In this document: positions 1-8,148 of the stretch, piece by piece | Numbering within the stretch: position 1 is the stretch's first letter | How the letters are laid out: the number at the start of each line of letters is the position of its first letter | DNA from: an uncultured Bacteroidaceae bacterium | Lineage (GTDB): Bacteria; Bacteroidota; Bacteroidia; Bacteroidales; Bacteroidaceae | Assembly (NCBI GenBank): GCA_905234555.1 | Contig: CAJOHO010000002.1 | Span: forward strand, 16,685 to 80,684 | Length of the DNA: 64,000 bases | Direction: 5' to 3' | The notes under the pieces: model-generated | Database searches by the model: none | The model's input: only the letters and a program-made list of their open reading frames with translations | What the model was told of the DNA's origin: nothing | Made by a program: the position numbers and the translations under genes

Positions 1-62
1 AGTCGCTCCGCGACTGCCTCAATGGGCAGTTCGCGAAGCTTCTGAATCTCATACTTTTCCAT
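1..62 (-). CDS. DNA primase-like protein (CHC2/TOPRIM type), N-terminal fragment
   Basis: Only the first 20 or so codons lie in the window; the gene runs off the left edge. The visible N-terminus, MEKYEIQKLRELPIEAVAER, resembles the start of CHC2 zinc-finger primases of Bacteroidales mobile elements, in which an LPIExVAExLG segment precedes the zinc finger. Its ATG overlaps the stop of the upstream DUF3987 gene by one base (TGATG), so the two are probably translationally coupled. The zinc finger and TOPRIM domain themselves cannot be seen, so the function is inferred from the N-terminal motif and the neighbour. Confidence 0.55.
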   Translation of the reverse strand, partial: MEKYEIQKLRELPIEAVAER

Positions 63-1372
63 CAGCGTGTTCGGTTAAGGTAAGCCTTGGTCTTGGTGTA
101 GAGCCCTGTCTGCTCATTGAAGGTAATCAGTCCGCGATGCACCCAGACGCGCAGCTGGCGCTTGGTACCGTCCTTTGACTTGCCTGTGATTTCGCGAAGC
201 GCCTCCAGCTGCTGTTCGGTAAACGAATCGCCCTTGATGTCGTCGAGCATGTTGACGGGCGCAGCCTTCGAGGCCTCTGCCGTGCTGGTGTCACCCTCTT
301 TCAGCATGTCACCCAGCACCTGGTACTTGCTCCACATGTCGTGATAGACCAGCCACTCCACCACATCGCCCATGGAGCGCGTCCATGTCATGTTATTCAG
401 CGCCCACATGACGCAGCCAGCCTTCCATGCAGAGATAAGGCTTCGCTTACCCATGTCCCACAGGCAGTCGTTGTCGGTGAGGTCGCCCAGTTCGGCGATG
501 TCATTGGCCAGGCGCTCAATGAGCTTGTTCAGGGATTTGATGACATGGCGCCCCTTGCAATTGTCGAGGCGTGCCAGGTACTCGTCCAGCTTCTCGTAGA
601 ACTCGTCGCTGAACTTGCCGATGCGGGGAATCTTTCCGTCGCGGCTGGTACGTGCCTTGTAGGAGAATACCATGCGACCCAGCGTACCGTCGTAGAGGTT
701 GTACTTGAAGAACTGGCGGGCGCGGACAGGCGTCGTGCTGATTGTGAGGTTAGTCCTCAATAATGCCGAGCCCGTGATGCCGTCCACCGTAGCACGCAGG
801 GCGTTATAGACCTCGCGATCCCACATCAGGCGCAGCATCTGCGTCACCTGCTTGTGCGAGCCGCAAAGGTTGTCCAGCTGCTCAATCTCCTTCATGTCTA
901 TGTAGGTAGTCAGTCCGCCATGCTCCTGACAAGCCATCTGCGCCTTCAGGTAGCCGGGCTTCGAGCAGTCGGCAGGCAGGAACCTCAGCAGCGGAAACAC
1001 CTCTTCGGGACGCTCCTTAGACTGGGAGCGCTTCTTGTAGGTCTTCTGATACTGGAGGTACTTTTTCAGCTCCTCCGCGTCGTCGCGGCGGAAATCGCGG
1101 TTGCAGGCTTCCACCAAAAGTCCTAACTGACCCTTGTTTCCTGCACTATCGGCTATCAAAGCAGCCTGCTGACCGCACATTTCGAACCATTGACCCGAGG
1201 GATACTGAAATTCTGCCTGACTGATTTTGGTGCCTAATACAGGAGGAAGCATGGGTAAAAGTGGTGCATGCATGTCCTGACTGGTCTGAGAGAGCAGCAA
1301 TTTGATGCATTCTGTGCCCTTGCCAAGTGTTGGCATTGCGGGCGCTGTGGGTTTTGTAATATCGTACTTCAT
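62..1372 (-). CDS. DUF3987-like replication protein of a mobile element
   Basis: 436 aa, no signal peptide or membrane segments. It resembles the DUF3987 primase-helicase-like proteins that sit beside primase genes in Bacteroidales mobilisable elements. A nucleotide-binding-like segment near residues 70-85 (ADSAGNKGQ) is a poor match to a canonical Walker A, so ATPase activity is uncertain. The C-terminal 60 residues (QLEALREITGKSKDGTKRQL onward) look like a winged-helix or HTH module. It is the first gene of a minus-strand pair with the primase fragment, and repeats at 1415-1580 lie just upstream of its start. The family call is from overall resemblance. Confidence 0.55.
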   Translation of the reverse strand: MKYDITKPTAPAMPTLGKGTECIKLLLSQTSQDMHAPLLPMLPPVLGTKISQAEFQYPSGQWFEMCGQQAALIADSAGNKGQLGLLVEACNRDFRRDDAEELKKYLQYQKTYKKRSQSKERPEEVFPLLRFLPADCSKPGYLKAQMACQEHGGLTTYIDMKEIEQLDNLCGSHKQVTQMLRLMWDREVYNALRATVDGITGSALLRTNLTISTTPVRARQFFKYNLYDGTLGRMVFSYKARTSRDGKIPRIGKFSDEFYEKLDEYLARLDNCKGRHVIKSLNKLIERLANDIAELGDLTDNDCLWDMGKRSLISAWKAGCVMWALNNMTWTRSMGDVVEWLVYHDMWSKYQVLGDMLKEGDTSTAEASKAAPVNMLDDIKGDSFTEQQLEALREITGKSKDGTKRQLRVWVHRGLITFNEQTGLYTKTKAYLNRTR

Positions 1373-1414
1373 ATTGATAATCAGTTATTTACGTTAATTA
1401 TTTACTCTGGCTTT

Positions 1415-1580
1415 GCGTTTCAGCGTTTCGCGTTTCAGCGTTTCAGCAGGGGGTATGCAGGGTGCAGTTTCATTCTTATATATATATAACTTACTTATTA
1501 TTAGATAGTTATATAGTTTATAGAGAAGATGTGATACCCTTTTTGCTCCCTGAAACGCCTGAAACGCTGAAACGCTCAGG
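1415..1580. repeat. Inverted arrays of a GCGTTTCAGC unit flanking AT-rich DNA
   Basis: The left arm (1415-1446) holds about four head-to-tail copies of GTTTCAGC/GTTTCGC; the right arm (1550-1580) holds three copies of the reverse complement (CTGAAACGC). Between them are about 100 bases of very AT-rich DNA, including a run of TA steps. Iterons around an AT-rich core next to a replication gene are a usual layout for a plasmid or element origin; the arms could also pair into a long hairpin. The origin role is inferred. Confidence 0.6.
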
Positions 1581-1592
1581 CCGTTTCTTCAC

Positions 1593-1757
1593 TCACTCTT
1601 CCCCTACAAGGCCTTTGAGTGCCTCACGGAGTTCGTTGCACACAGCGATGGCGTAGCCGTCAATCGAGAAGTCATGGCCCATCTTTACCGGGCGGAAGTT
1701 CAGGCGCAGCGAGCCGTCGTCCCTGCGCGTTACAGTAATGTGCTTGCCCAGGTACTG
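1593..1757 (-). pseudogene. Truncated gene tail (54 codons, no start)
   Basis: The minus strand is open for 54 codons ending in TGA at 1593-1595, with protein-like composition (for example ITVTRRDDGSLRLNFRPV). An in-frame stop lies directly upstream of the first codon and there is no start codon at the 5' end. It therefore looks like the C-terminal remnant of a gene cut at about 1757, which may mark one boundary of the mobile element. The family is not recognised. Confidence 0.5.
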
Positions 1758-1802
1758 TCATGAACCGAAAATATCCTTACAAAAAGAAAAAAACGCTTCA
1801 TG

Positions 1803-1835
1803 TTTGGTGGTTTCATAAAAAAGGTGTAACTTTGC
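1803..1835 (+). promoter_or_regulatory. Promoter for the 1869 gene
   Basis: TTTG at 1803-1806 and TAACTTTGC at 1827-1835, separated by 20 bases, match the Bacteroidota -33/-7 promoter. The start codon is 33 bases downstream of the -7 box. Confidence 0.75.
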
Positions 1836-1868
1836 AGATTGAATGATTAAAAAAATTGTAATTGTGGT

Positions 1869-2378
1869 ATGAAAAAATTGTTTTTCCTTTGCCTGATGAC
1901 GCTGCTGACATGGGGCGCACAGGCGCAGACGCTGGAGGGTTCATGGGCCACCCTACTGAGTAATGACGACGACGAAATGCAGGCGACACTTGTTCTCGCT
2001 TTCGTCAAACCGAACGATGCAGCCATGGTTATCTCGTTTGAAGGTAACGACAAGGACATGGGTAAGATGGAGTTCCAGCTTGCCATGGGCGGTACCTACG
2101 TTCAACATGGTAACAAGCTGACGCTGAACCTCGACAAGGATTCGAGCGAGGTGGAAATGAAGAACTGGGAGCCGACGGAAGAGGCTGCTGCTCTCTTTGA
2201 GCAGGACCCTGATACGAAGAAGGCTATGATCAACGCGATGACGGAACTTCTGAACACTCAGAAAGACTCGCTGGTATCAGCGTTCGGCAGGGAGGAGATG
2301 ACCATTGTCAGCCTGGAGGCAGACGAGATGGTCCTGCAGTCGGTTGATGAAAAGATTACTTTCAAAAGAGTTGAGTAA
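1869..2378 (+). CDS. Secreted protein of unknown function, lipocalin-like size
   Basis: 169 aa. Residues 1-20 form a signal peptide (basic start, hydrophobic core, cleavage after AQA). The mature part begins LEGSWATLL and is rich in alternating hydrophobic/polar strands and acidic residues, reminiscent of small lipocalin-like beta proteins that open with an xGxW motif; this is only a resemblance. A near-consensus promoter stands in front and the next gene starts 20 bases after its stop, so the two are probably cotranscribed. Likely periplasmic. No catalytic motif is visible. Confidence 0.75.
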   Translation: MKKLFFLCLMTLLTWGAQAQTLEGSWATLLSNDDDEMQATLVLAFVKPNDAAMVISFEGNDKDMGKMEFQLAMGGTYVQHGNKLTLNLDKDSSEVEMKNWEPTEEAAALFEQDPDTKKAMINAMTELLNTQKDSLVSAFGREEMTIVSLEADEMVLQSVDEKITFKRVE

Positions 2379-2398
2379 CTTCGTTTGACGAGCGATTG

Positions 2399-3634
2399 AT
2401 GTCGTATAATAATATAAGGTATAAGGGAAGATGGGGGCTGACGGCTTTGTCGCTTGTCATCTTCCTGTTTTCTTATAGTCCCGCCTTGGCGCAGAAGAAG
2501 GAGATGGCTCAGGCACGTTCTTACATTAAGAGCGGCAAGAACCTCGACAAGGCTGAGCAGATGCTTACAGCGCTACTGGAAAAGGACTCTGTCAACATGC
2601 AGAATACCAAGATTCATGACTTGCTCTATCAGGCTGTGCAGCGACAGTATGACATGGGCAACGAGAAACTCTATCTCAAACAGAAATACGACACCACCGC
2701 ACTCTTTAACCTCACCCGCCGCATGTTCTTCATCTGCCAGCGCCTGGACTCTATTGACCTGCGGCCCGACAAGAAAGGACGAGTCAGGCTGGAATACCGT
2801 GAGAAGCACGCCGGAGCACTCCATGAGATACGCCGTAACCTCTACCTGGGAGGCCGCTTTTTCCTGGTTCACAACCGGCTGGATGAAGCCTTCGATTTCT
2901 TTGACTGCTATCTGGACTGTGCGCGTCAGCCGTTGTTTACTGACTATCATTACTATGAGCGTGACACGCTGATGAAGGATGCGGCCTATTGGGCTACCTA
3001 TACCGGGTATCGTGAGAGCCTGCCTGCCCATACGCTCAAGTATGCTGAACTTGCCCTGCAGGACACCGCCAAGCTCTCGTTCACGCTGCAGTACATGGCC
3101 GAGGCCTACAACCAGCTGCACGATGACAACGGCTACCGCAACACGCTCAGCGACGGTTTCCACCGCTTTCCGGAGCATGCTTATTTCTATCCCCGCCTGC
3201 TCGACTTCTACAACGCCCGTGGACAGTACGACGAGGCGCTCCAGCTGACCGACAGCGCCCTGACGGTCAATCCCCACAGCGAGATCTTCCTCTTCGGCAA
3301 GTCAACCGTGCTGCTCAACATGGGGCGCAACGAGGAAAGCCTGGAGGTGAGCCGTCAGCTCATCGGCATCAACAACACGCTGGCCGAGCCTTACTTCAAT
3401 GCCGGAACGGCCATCCTCAACCTCATTCAGACGCTGAGCCAGGACACTCCGCGTGCCACCCTCAACGCCAAGCGCAAGACCTACTACCAGCTGGCACGCC
3501 CCTACATGGAGCACTACCGCAAGCTGGCTCCGCAGCAGCAGCACAAGTGGGCACCGGCGCTCTATACCATTTATCTCAACTTGAACCTCGGGCGCCAGTT
3601 TGAGGAGATTGACCGCATCCTCAAAGACAACTAA
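2399..3634 (+). CDS. Secreted TPR-repeat protein
   Basis: 411 aa from the ATG at 2399; the track's TTG at 2396 adds one codon and is not needed. Residues 14-32 are a signal sequence ending ALA, so the protein is exported. The rest is helical with tetratricopeptide-like repeats, clearest at about residues 255-330 (ARGQYDEALQLTDSALTVNP, then a second copy around NMGRNEESLEVSRQLI). Such proteins are usually periplasmic scaffolds; no partner can be named. It follows the lipocalin-like gene by 20 bases and precedes the phosphohexomutase gene, which has its own promoter. Confidence 0.8.
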   Translation: MSYNNIRYKGRWGLTALSLVIFLFSYSPALAQKKEMAQARSYIKSGKNLDKAEQMLTALLEKDSVNMQNTKIHDLLYQAVQRQYDMGNEKLYLKQKYDTTALFNLTRRMFFICQRLDSIDLRPDKKGRVRLEYREKHAGALHEIRRNLYLGGRFFLVHNRLDEAFDFFDCYLDCARQPLFTDYHYYERDTLMKDAAYWATYTGYRESLPAHTLKYAELALQDTAKLSFTLQYMAEAYNQLHDDNGYRNTLSDGFHRFPEHAYFYPRLLDFYNARGQYDEALQLTDSALTVNPHSEIFLFGKSTVLLNMGRNEESLEVSRQLIGINNTLAEPYFNAGTAILNLIQTLSQDTPRATLNAKRKTYYQLARPYMEHYRKLAPQQQHKWAPALYTIYLNLNLGRQFEEIDRILKDN

Positions 3635-3703
3635 GAAAAGACCTTAAACGTAAAAAAACATTAAAAACACAGCCTCTACTCCTTAACTCTCGTTTTTTAT
3701 TAC

Positions 3704-3711
3704 TATCTTTG
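3704..3711 (+). promoter_or_regulatory. -7 box of the phosphohexomutase promoter
   Basis: TATCTTTG matches the TAnnTTTG consensus 53 bases upstream of the start codon. A clear -33 TTTG is not seen; the upstream DNA is T-rich. Confidence 0.55.
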
Positions 3712-3764
3712 TGGGTCAAGGAAATAACTTAAAAACATCTATATTATTAACTTAAAGTAAAATT

Positions 3765-5510
3765 ATGGAAAATAACGCTCAACTCATTGCTCAGTGCGAG
3801 GCACGGGCAAAGGAATGGCTCGCTCCGGCCTTTGACGAGGAGACACGCAAAGAAGTACAGGCCATGTTGGACAACCCTGACAAGACCGACCTTATCGATG
3901 CTTTCTATCGTGACCTGGAGTTTGGTACGGGCGGACTGCGCGGCATCATGGGCGCAGGAACCAACCGCATGAACAAGTACATCGTTGGCATGGCCACTCA
4001 GGGCTTCGCCAACTACATTCTCAAGGCTTTCCCCGGCAAGCAGTGCTCTGTTGTAGTGGGTCACGACTGCCGCAACAACGGTCGCATGTTCGCCGAGTCG
4101 GTAGCCGACATCTTCTCGGCCAACGGCATCAAGGTGTATCTCTTTGAGAGCCTCCGTCCGACGCCCGAAATCTCGTTTGCCATCCGTCATCTGGGCTGTC
4201 AGGCAGGTGTCAACGTCACCGCCAGCCACAACCCCCGTGAGTACAACGGCTACAAGGCTTACTGGGACGACGGTGCTCAGGTGCTGGCTCCGCACGACAT
4301 CGGCATCATCGACGAAGTGAACAAGGTGAAGATTGGCGACGTGAAGTTCGAGGGCAACAAGGAGCTCATCATCCCCATCGGAGGTGAGATGGACTGGGAC
4401 TACATCCAGGCTGTCAAGGAGGCTATGGTTGACCAGGATGTCATCCTGCGCCAGAAAGACCTCAACATCGTCTATTCACCCATGCACGGAACAGGCCGCG
4501 TCATCATCCCGATGGCCCTGCGCTCATGGGGCTTCCAGAACATCCACGTGGTGCCCGAGCAGATGATTATCGACGGAAACTTCCCAACCGTGGTTTCTCC
4601 GAACCCCGAGAATGCCGAAGCCATGACGCTGGGCATGAAACTGGGTACGAAGCTCAATGCCGACCTGGTGATTGCCTCTGACCCCGATGCCGACCGTCTG
4701 GCCATTGTCTGCCGCAACTCGAAGGGTGAGTGGGAGATTCTCAACGGTAACCAGACCTGCATGATGTTCTGCTGGTACATCATTGCCAACAAGAAGAAGC
4801 TCGGTCAGCTCAAGGGCAATGAGTTCCTTGTAAAGACCATTGTTACGACGGAGGTGATTGCCGAGATTGCCCGCAAGAACGGCGTGGAGTACAACGACTG
4901 CTACACCGGCTTCAAGTGGATTGCCAACGAGATTCGCGTCAACGAGGGCAAGAAGAAGTACATTGGCGGTGGTGAGGAAAGCTTCGGATTCCTGCCGTTC
5001 GACAAGGTTAGGGATAAGGACTCCCCCGCATCTATCTGCCTTATCTGCGAAATCGCTGCTTGGGCACGCGACAACGGCAAGACGCTCTATGACTTATTGA
5101 TGGACATCTACAAGGAGTATGGATTCTCACGCGAGTTCACCATCAACGTGGTTCGTCCGGGCAAGACCGGTGCCGACGAGATCAAGCAGATGATGACCGA
5201 CTTCCGTGCCAACCCGCCGAAGGACCTGGGCGGCTCGACCATCTGCCTGGCCAAGGACTTCCAGAGCCTCGAGGCCAAGAAGGCTGATGGCACCGTCGAG
5301 AAGATTGACATGCCCGCCACGTCGAACGTGCTGCAGTGGTTCTGCACCGACGGCACCAAGGTCAGCGTTCGTCCTTCAGGCACCGAGCCCAAGATCAAGT
5401 TCTATCTGGAGGTGAAAGACCCGAGCTTCAAGGGTGCTGCCGACTATGAGCGCTGCCTGAAGGCTGCCGACGAGAAGATTGAGGCCATCAAGAAGTCGCT
5501 GAACCTTTAA
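3765..5510 (+). CDS. Phosphoglucomutase/phosphomannomutase family enzyme
   Basis: 581 aa, the usual length of the long (PgcA-like) alpha-D-phosphohexomutases. Family motifs are present in order: the phosphoserine loop TASHNP at about residue 150, the metal-binding DPDADR at about 305, the sugar-binding GGEES at about 400, and the phosphate-binding SGTEPK near 537. It should interconvert hexose 1- and 6-phosphates in the cytosol, linking glycolysis with glycogen (glgB lies at 60 kb) and nucleotide-sugar synthesis. Substrate preference between glucose and mannose phosphates cannot be read from sequence. Monocistronic: its own promoter and a strong terminator follow. Confidence 0.93.
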   Translation: MENNAQLIAQCEARAKEWLAPAFDEETRKEVQAMLDNPDKTDLIDAFYRDLEFGTGGLRGIMGAGTNRMNKYIVGMATQGFANYILKAFPGKQCSVVVGHDCRNNGRMFAESVADIFSANGIKVYLFESLRPTPEISFAIRHLGCQAGVNVTASHNPREYNGYKAYWDDGAQVLAPHDIGIIDEVNKVKIGDVKFEGNKELIIPIGGEMDWDYIQAVKEAMVDQDVILRQKDLNIVYSPMHGTGRVIIPMALRSWGFQNIHVVPEQMIIDGNFPTVVSPNPENAEAMTLGMKLGTKLNADLVIASDPDADRLAIVCRNSKGEWEILNGNQTCMMFCWYIIANKKKLGQLKGNEFLVKTIVTTEVIAEIARKNGVEYNDCYTGFKWIANEIRVNEGKKKYIGGGEESFGFLPFDKVRDKDSPASICLICEIAAWARDNGKTLYDLLMDIYKEYGFSREFTINVVRPGKTGADEIKQMMTDFRANPPKDLGGSTICLAKDFQSLEAKKADGTVEKIDMPATSNVLQWFCTDGTKVSVRPSGTEPKIKFYLEVKDPSFKGAADYERCLKAADEKIEAIKKSLNL

Positions 5511-5556
5511 GCGCAAACTACGTCCGGCACAATCTTTGTTGCCCTGACAGCATGAA

Positions 5557-5590
5557 AATACGGCTTTGCACATCGTTGCAAGGCCGTATT
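5557..5590 (+). terminator. Terminator after the phosphohexomutase gene
   Basis: AATACGGCTTTGCA and TTGCAAGGCCGTATT form a stem of about 14 bp with a short loop, followed by a T-rich stretch (CTTTGTTG). It lies 47 bases past the stop codon. Confidence 0.75.
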
Positions 5591-5618
5591 CTTTGTTGAA
5601 ACGGGGACTCCGTAGGTA

Positions 5619-5660
5619 CTCCCCTCCCATGTAGGGAAGTGGCAGGGGTAGGGTCAGGTG
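5619..5660. repeat. G/C-rich hairpin repeat (copy 1)
   Basis: Contains CTCCCCTCCC, a short loop, then GGGAAGTGGCAGGGGTAGGG. It resembles similar elements at 26615, 54467 and 55911. Confidence 0.45.
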
Positions 5661-5716
5661 TTTCTGGATAATAATTAAACAATAAGCCCCGCAAATCGTT
5701 GATTTGCAGGACTTTG

Positions 5717-5791
5717 TGGTAGTCGGTAAGGGAATCGAACCCTTATGCCAAGATTGAGAATCTTGTATCCTAACCGTTAGATGAACCGACC
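5717..5791 (-). tRNA. tRNA-Glu (anticodon CTC), CCA encoded
   Basis: On the minus strand, GGTCGGT pairs with ACCGACT as acceptor stem. The anticodon arm is CAAGA-TTCTCAA-TCTTG with anticodon CTC, and the T arm contains GGTTCGATTCC. Discriminator A is followed by an encoded CCA at 5719-5717. The 75-base length and D-arm (GTTCATCTAACGGTTAGGA) fit tRNA-Glu. Confidence 0.92.
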
Positions 5792-5860
5792 GAGCAGCGA
5801 GAACAATCAAACTTGTTTGAATTGTCGAGTCGCGAGGGAGGAAGACCGTAAGGTCAACCG
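5792..5860 (+). repeat. Palindromic intergenic repeat, copy A
   Basis: Begins GAGCAGCGAGA, then a hairpin with arms ACAATCAAAC and GTTTGAATTGT, then CGAGTCGCGAG, then GGAAGACC...GGTCAACC. It directly abuts the 5' end of tRNA-Glu. Related copies are at 10676, 39812 and 59510. Confidence 0.6.
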
Positions 5861-5879
5861 CCCGTTTTTTGTAGTCAAG

Positions 5880-5966
5880 CGGAAGCTGGGGGATTCGAAC
5901 CCCCGGTACGGTAACCCGTACGGCAGTTTAGCAAACTGCTGGTTTCAGCCACTCACCCAAACTTCC
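5880..5966 (-). tRNA. tRNA-Ser (anticodon GCT)
   Basis: 87 bases with the long variable arm of class II tRNAs (GTACGGGTTACCGTAC). The acceptor stem is GGAAGTT/AGCTTCC, the anticodon arm CAGTT-TGCTAAA-CTG with anticodon GCT, and the discriminator G is typical for serine. CCA is not encoded. Confidence 0.93.
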
Positions 5967-6111
5967 TTACCCGGTATGTTACCGTAGCATCTTCTCTCAA
6001 ATGCGGTGCAAAGGTAATGCTTTTATTTCACACTGCCAAATTTTTTTGAAACTTTTTTTTATATCCCCCTAATAAACCCTCTTAATCCTTGTTCGTATCA
6101 AAAAAAATTCG

Positions 6112-6120
6112 TACTTTTGC
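6112..6120 (+). promoter_or_regulatory. -7 box of the guanine deaminase promoter
   Basis: TACTTTTGC matches TAnnTTTGC. The ORF-track start (TTG at 6117) lies inside this box, which is why the start was moved to 6144. Confidence 0.75.
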
Positions 6121-6143
6121 ATCGGAATGTTACAATAACTAAT

Positions 6144-7454
6144 ATGAAAAAGATTTATAAAGCTCATATCCTCTATACGAAGGAGAAAAACCATTTTGAA
6201 GTACTTGAAAACGGTTATCTGGCAGTCGATGCCGACGGCTGTGTGACTGGAGTGGCGGCTGATTTGGCTTCGCTGGACGGTGAGGATGCGGAGGTCACGG
6301 ACTTCGGCAACCGTCTGCTGATTCCTGCCATGAACGATTTGCATGTGCATGCCCCGCAGTATCGCAACCAGGGCATCGCCATGGACCTGGAACTGCTGCC
6401 GTGGCTCCAGAACTACACCTTCCCCGAGGAGAAGAAATATGCCGAAACGGCCTATGCCGAGCCGATGTACCGCCGATTCATCCATGACTTGTGGCGATTC
6501 GGCACCATGCGGAGCAGCGTCTTTGCCACCATTCATACCGAGAGTACCCGCCTCTTGATGAATCTCTTCCAGGAGGCCGGCATGGGAGCGCTGGTAGGCA
6601 AGGTGGGCATGAACCGCAACTGCCCCGAAGGCCTCTCGGAGAGTGTGGACGACATGGTCCAGGGCTATGAGGAACTTATCCACTCAACGCTCAACGCTCC
6701 GCTTGGCTCTGCCGCTTCGCTCTGCGAAAAACTCTCCACCCTCGTAACACCCATCATCACGCCCCGCTTCATCCCGTCGTGTACGTCGGAGATGCTCAGA
6801 GCCTGTGGCGAGCTGGCTGCCAAGTACCAGTTGCCCGTGCAGTCGCACCTTTCGGAGAACAAGGACGAGATAGCCTGGGTGCAGGAGCTGGAACCGGAGA
6901 GCCGCAACTACGGCGATGCCTACGACCGCTATGGACTCTTCGGACAGACACCTACCGTGATGGCTCACTGCGTATGGACCGACGGCGAAGAGCTGGAACT
7001 GATGAAACAGCGCGGGGTGATGGTGGCCCACTGTCCCACATCGAACATCAACCTGGCATCGGGTATCGCACCCATTCGCCGCTTCCTCACCGAGGGTATC
7101 CCTGTCGGACTGGGCAGCGACGTGAGTGGCGGTCACGACTTCAGCATCTTCCGCATGATGGTCTATGCCGTTCAGATGAGCAAACTGCGCTATCAGCGTG
7201 ACAAGTCGTCAGCCTTCCTCTCGTTGGCAGAAGCCTTCTGGATGGCCACGAAGTCAGGAGGCAGTTTCTTTGGTCGGGTGGGTAGCTTCGAGCCTGGCTA
7301 TGAGTTTGATGCCCTCGTCATTGACGACAGCGACTTGAACCATTCCGACTACTCGCTGCTGGAGCGTCTGGAGCGTTATGTCTATCTGGGTGACGACCGT
7401 CAGATTGTGCACCGCTTCTGCCGTGGAAAGGAAATTGCAGAGCCCAGAATCTGA
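6144..7454 (+). CDS. guaD: Guanine deaminase-like amidohydrolase
   Basis: 436 aa from ATG 6144. Metal-dependent amidohydrolase fold: the HVH zinc motif near residue 65 sits in a guanine-deaminase-like context (MNDLHVHAPQYRNQG, then LPWLQNYTFPEE), followed by a metal/active-site HLSEN near 235, MAHCVW near 273 and GSDVSGG near 323. It should hydrolyse guanine to xanthine and ammonia in purine salvage. The HAPQY plus YTFP signature separates it from cytosine and S-adenosylhomocysteine deaminases. It is monocistronic by spacing: tRNA genes point away upstream and a separate promoter precedes the next gene. Confidence 0.82.
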   Translation: MKKIYKAHILYTKEKNHFEVLENGYLAVDADGCVTGVAADLASLDGEDAEVTDFGNRLLIPAMNDLHVHAPQYRNQGIAMDLELLPWLQNYTFPEEKKYAETAYAEPMYRRFIHDLWRFGTMRSSVFATIHTESTRLLMNLFQEAGMGALVGKVGMNRNCPEGLSESVDDMVQGYEELIHSTLNAPLGSAASLCEKLSTLVTPIITPRFIPSCTSEMLRACGELAAKYQLPVQSHLSENKDEIAWVQELEPESRNYGDAYDRYGLFGQTPTVMAHCVWTDGEELELMKQRGVMVAHCPTSNINLASGIAPIRRFLTEGIPVGLGSDVSGGHDFSIFRMMVYAVQMSKLRYQRDKSSAFLSLAEAFWMATKSGGSFFGRVGSFEPGYEFDALVIDDSDLNHSDYSLLERLERYVYLGDDRQIVHRFCRGKEIAEPRI

Positions 7455-7531
7455 ACAAAATAAAATAAATAGCTATTTATTTTGTTTTTTCCTCATTTTT
7501 TCGTACCTTCGCAGCCACAAAGTGTGAAAAC

Positions 7532-8098
7532 ATGACACGCGAACAGGATATAAAGAATGCTGTAGAGATTTTGCGACGGGGTGGGGTGATACTCTACCCG
7601 ACGGATACGGTGTGGGGCATTGGCTGTGATGCAACGAATGCGGAGGCCGTGAAACGAGTGTATGAAATCAAGCAGCGTGAGGACTCCAAGGCACTTATCT
7701 GTCTGGTGGACAGCGATGCACGACTGCAGCGCTATGTGAGGAACGTGCCCGATGTGGCGTGGCAGATTATTGACTGTTGCGATAAACCGACGACGCTGAT
7801 TCTGGACGGAGCGGTCAATCTGGCACCCAACCTCATTGCCGAGGACGGGAGCATTGCCCTGCGCATTACGCAGGAACCGTTCTCGAAGGAGCTGTGCTAC
7901 CGTTTCCAGAAAGCGCTGGTAAGCACGAGTGCCAACATCAGCGGAGAGCCGGCAGCGCAGAACTACAGCGACATTGACCCACGACTGTTGGAACGTGTAG
8001 ATTACGTTTGCTGGAGTCGCCGGCAGGAGCATAAGCCCCACCAGCCCAGCAGTATTATCAGACTGCGTCCGGACGGCGAGGTGAAGATTATCAGGTAA
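7532..8098 (+). CDS. tsaC: L-threonylcarbamoyladenylate synthase (Sua5/YrdC family)
   Basis: 188 aa, single YrdC domain without the C-terminal Sua5 extension. Typical motifs are GGVILYPTDTVWGIGCD at residues 17-33, the KR/K pattern around KRVYEIKQREDSKAL, and STSANISGEP near 130. It makes threonylcarbamoyl-AMP from threonine, bicarbonate and ATP for the t6A37 modification of ANN-decoding tRNAs. A -7-like TACCTTCGC lies about 30 bases upstream. The C-terminal tail carries HKPHQPSSII. Next gene: transketolase, 50 bases downstream. Confidence 0.93.
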   Translation: MTREQDIKNAVEILRRGGVILYPTDTVWGIGCDATNAEAVKRVYEIKQREDSKALICLVDSDARLQRYVRNVPDVAWQIIDCCDKPTTLILDGAVNLAPNLIAEDGSIALRITQEPFSKELCYRFQKALVSTSANISGEPAAQNYSDIDPRLLERVDYVCWSRRQEHKPHQPSSIIRLRPDGEVKIIR

Positions 8099-8148
8099 TT
8101 AAATAGTAAAATAGTAAAATAGGTTAGATTGTAAATTGTTTTTTTATT

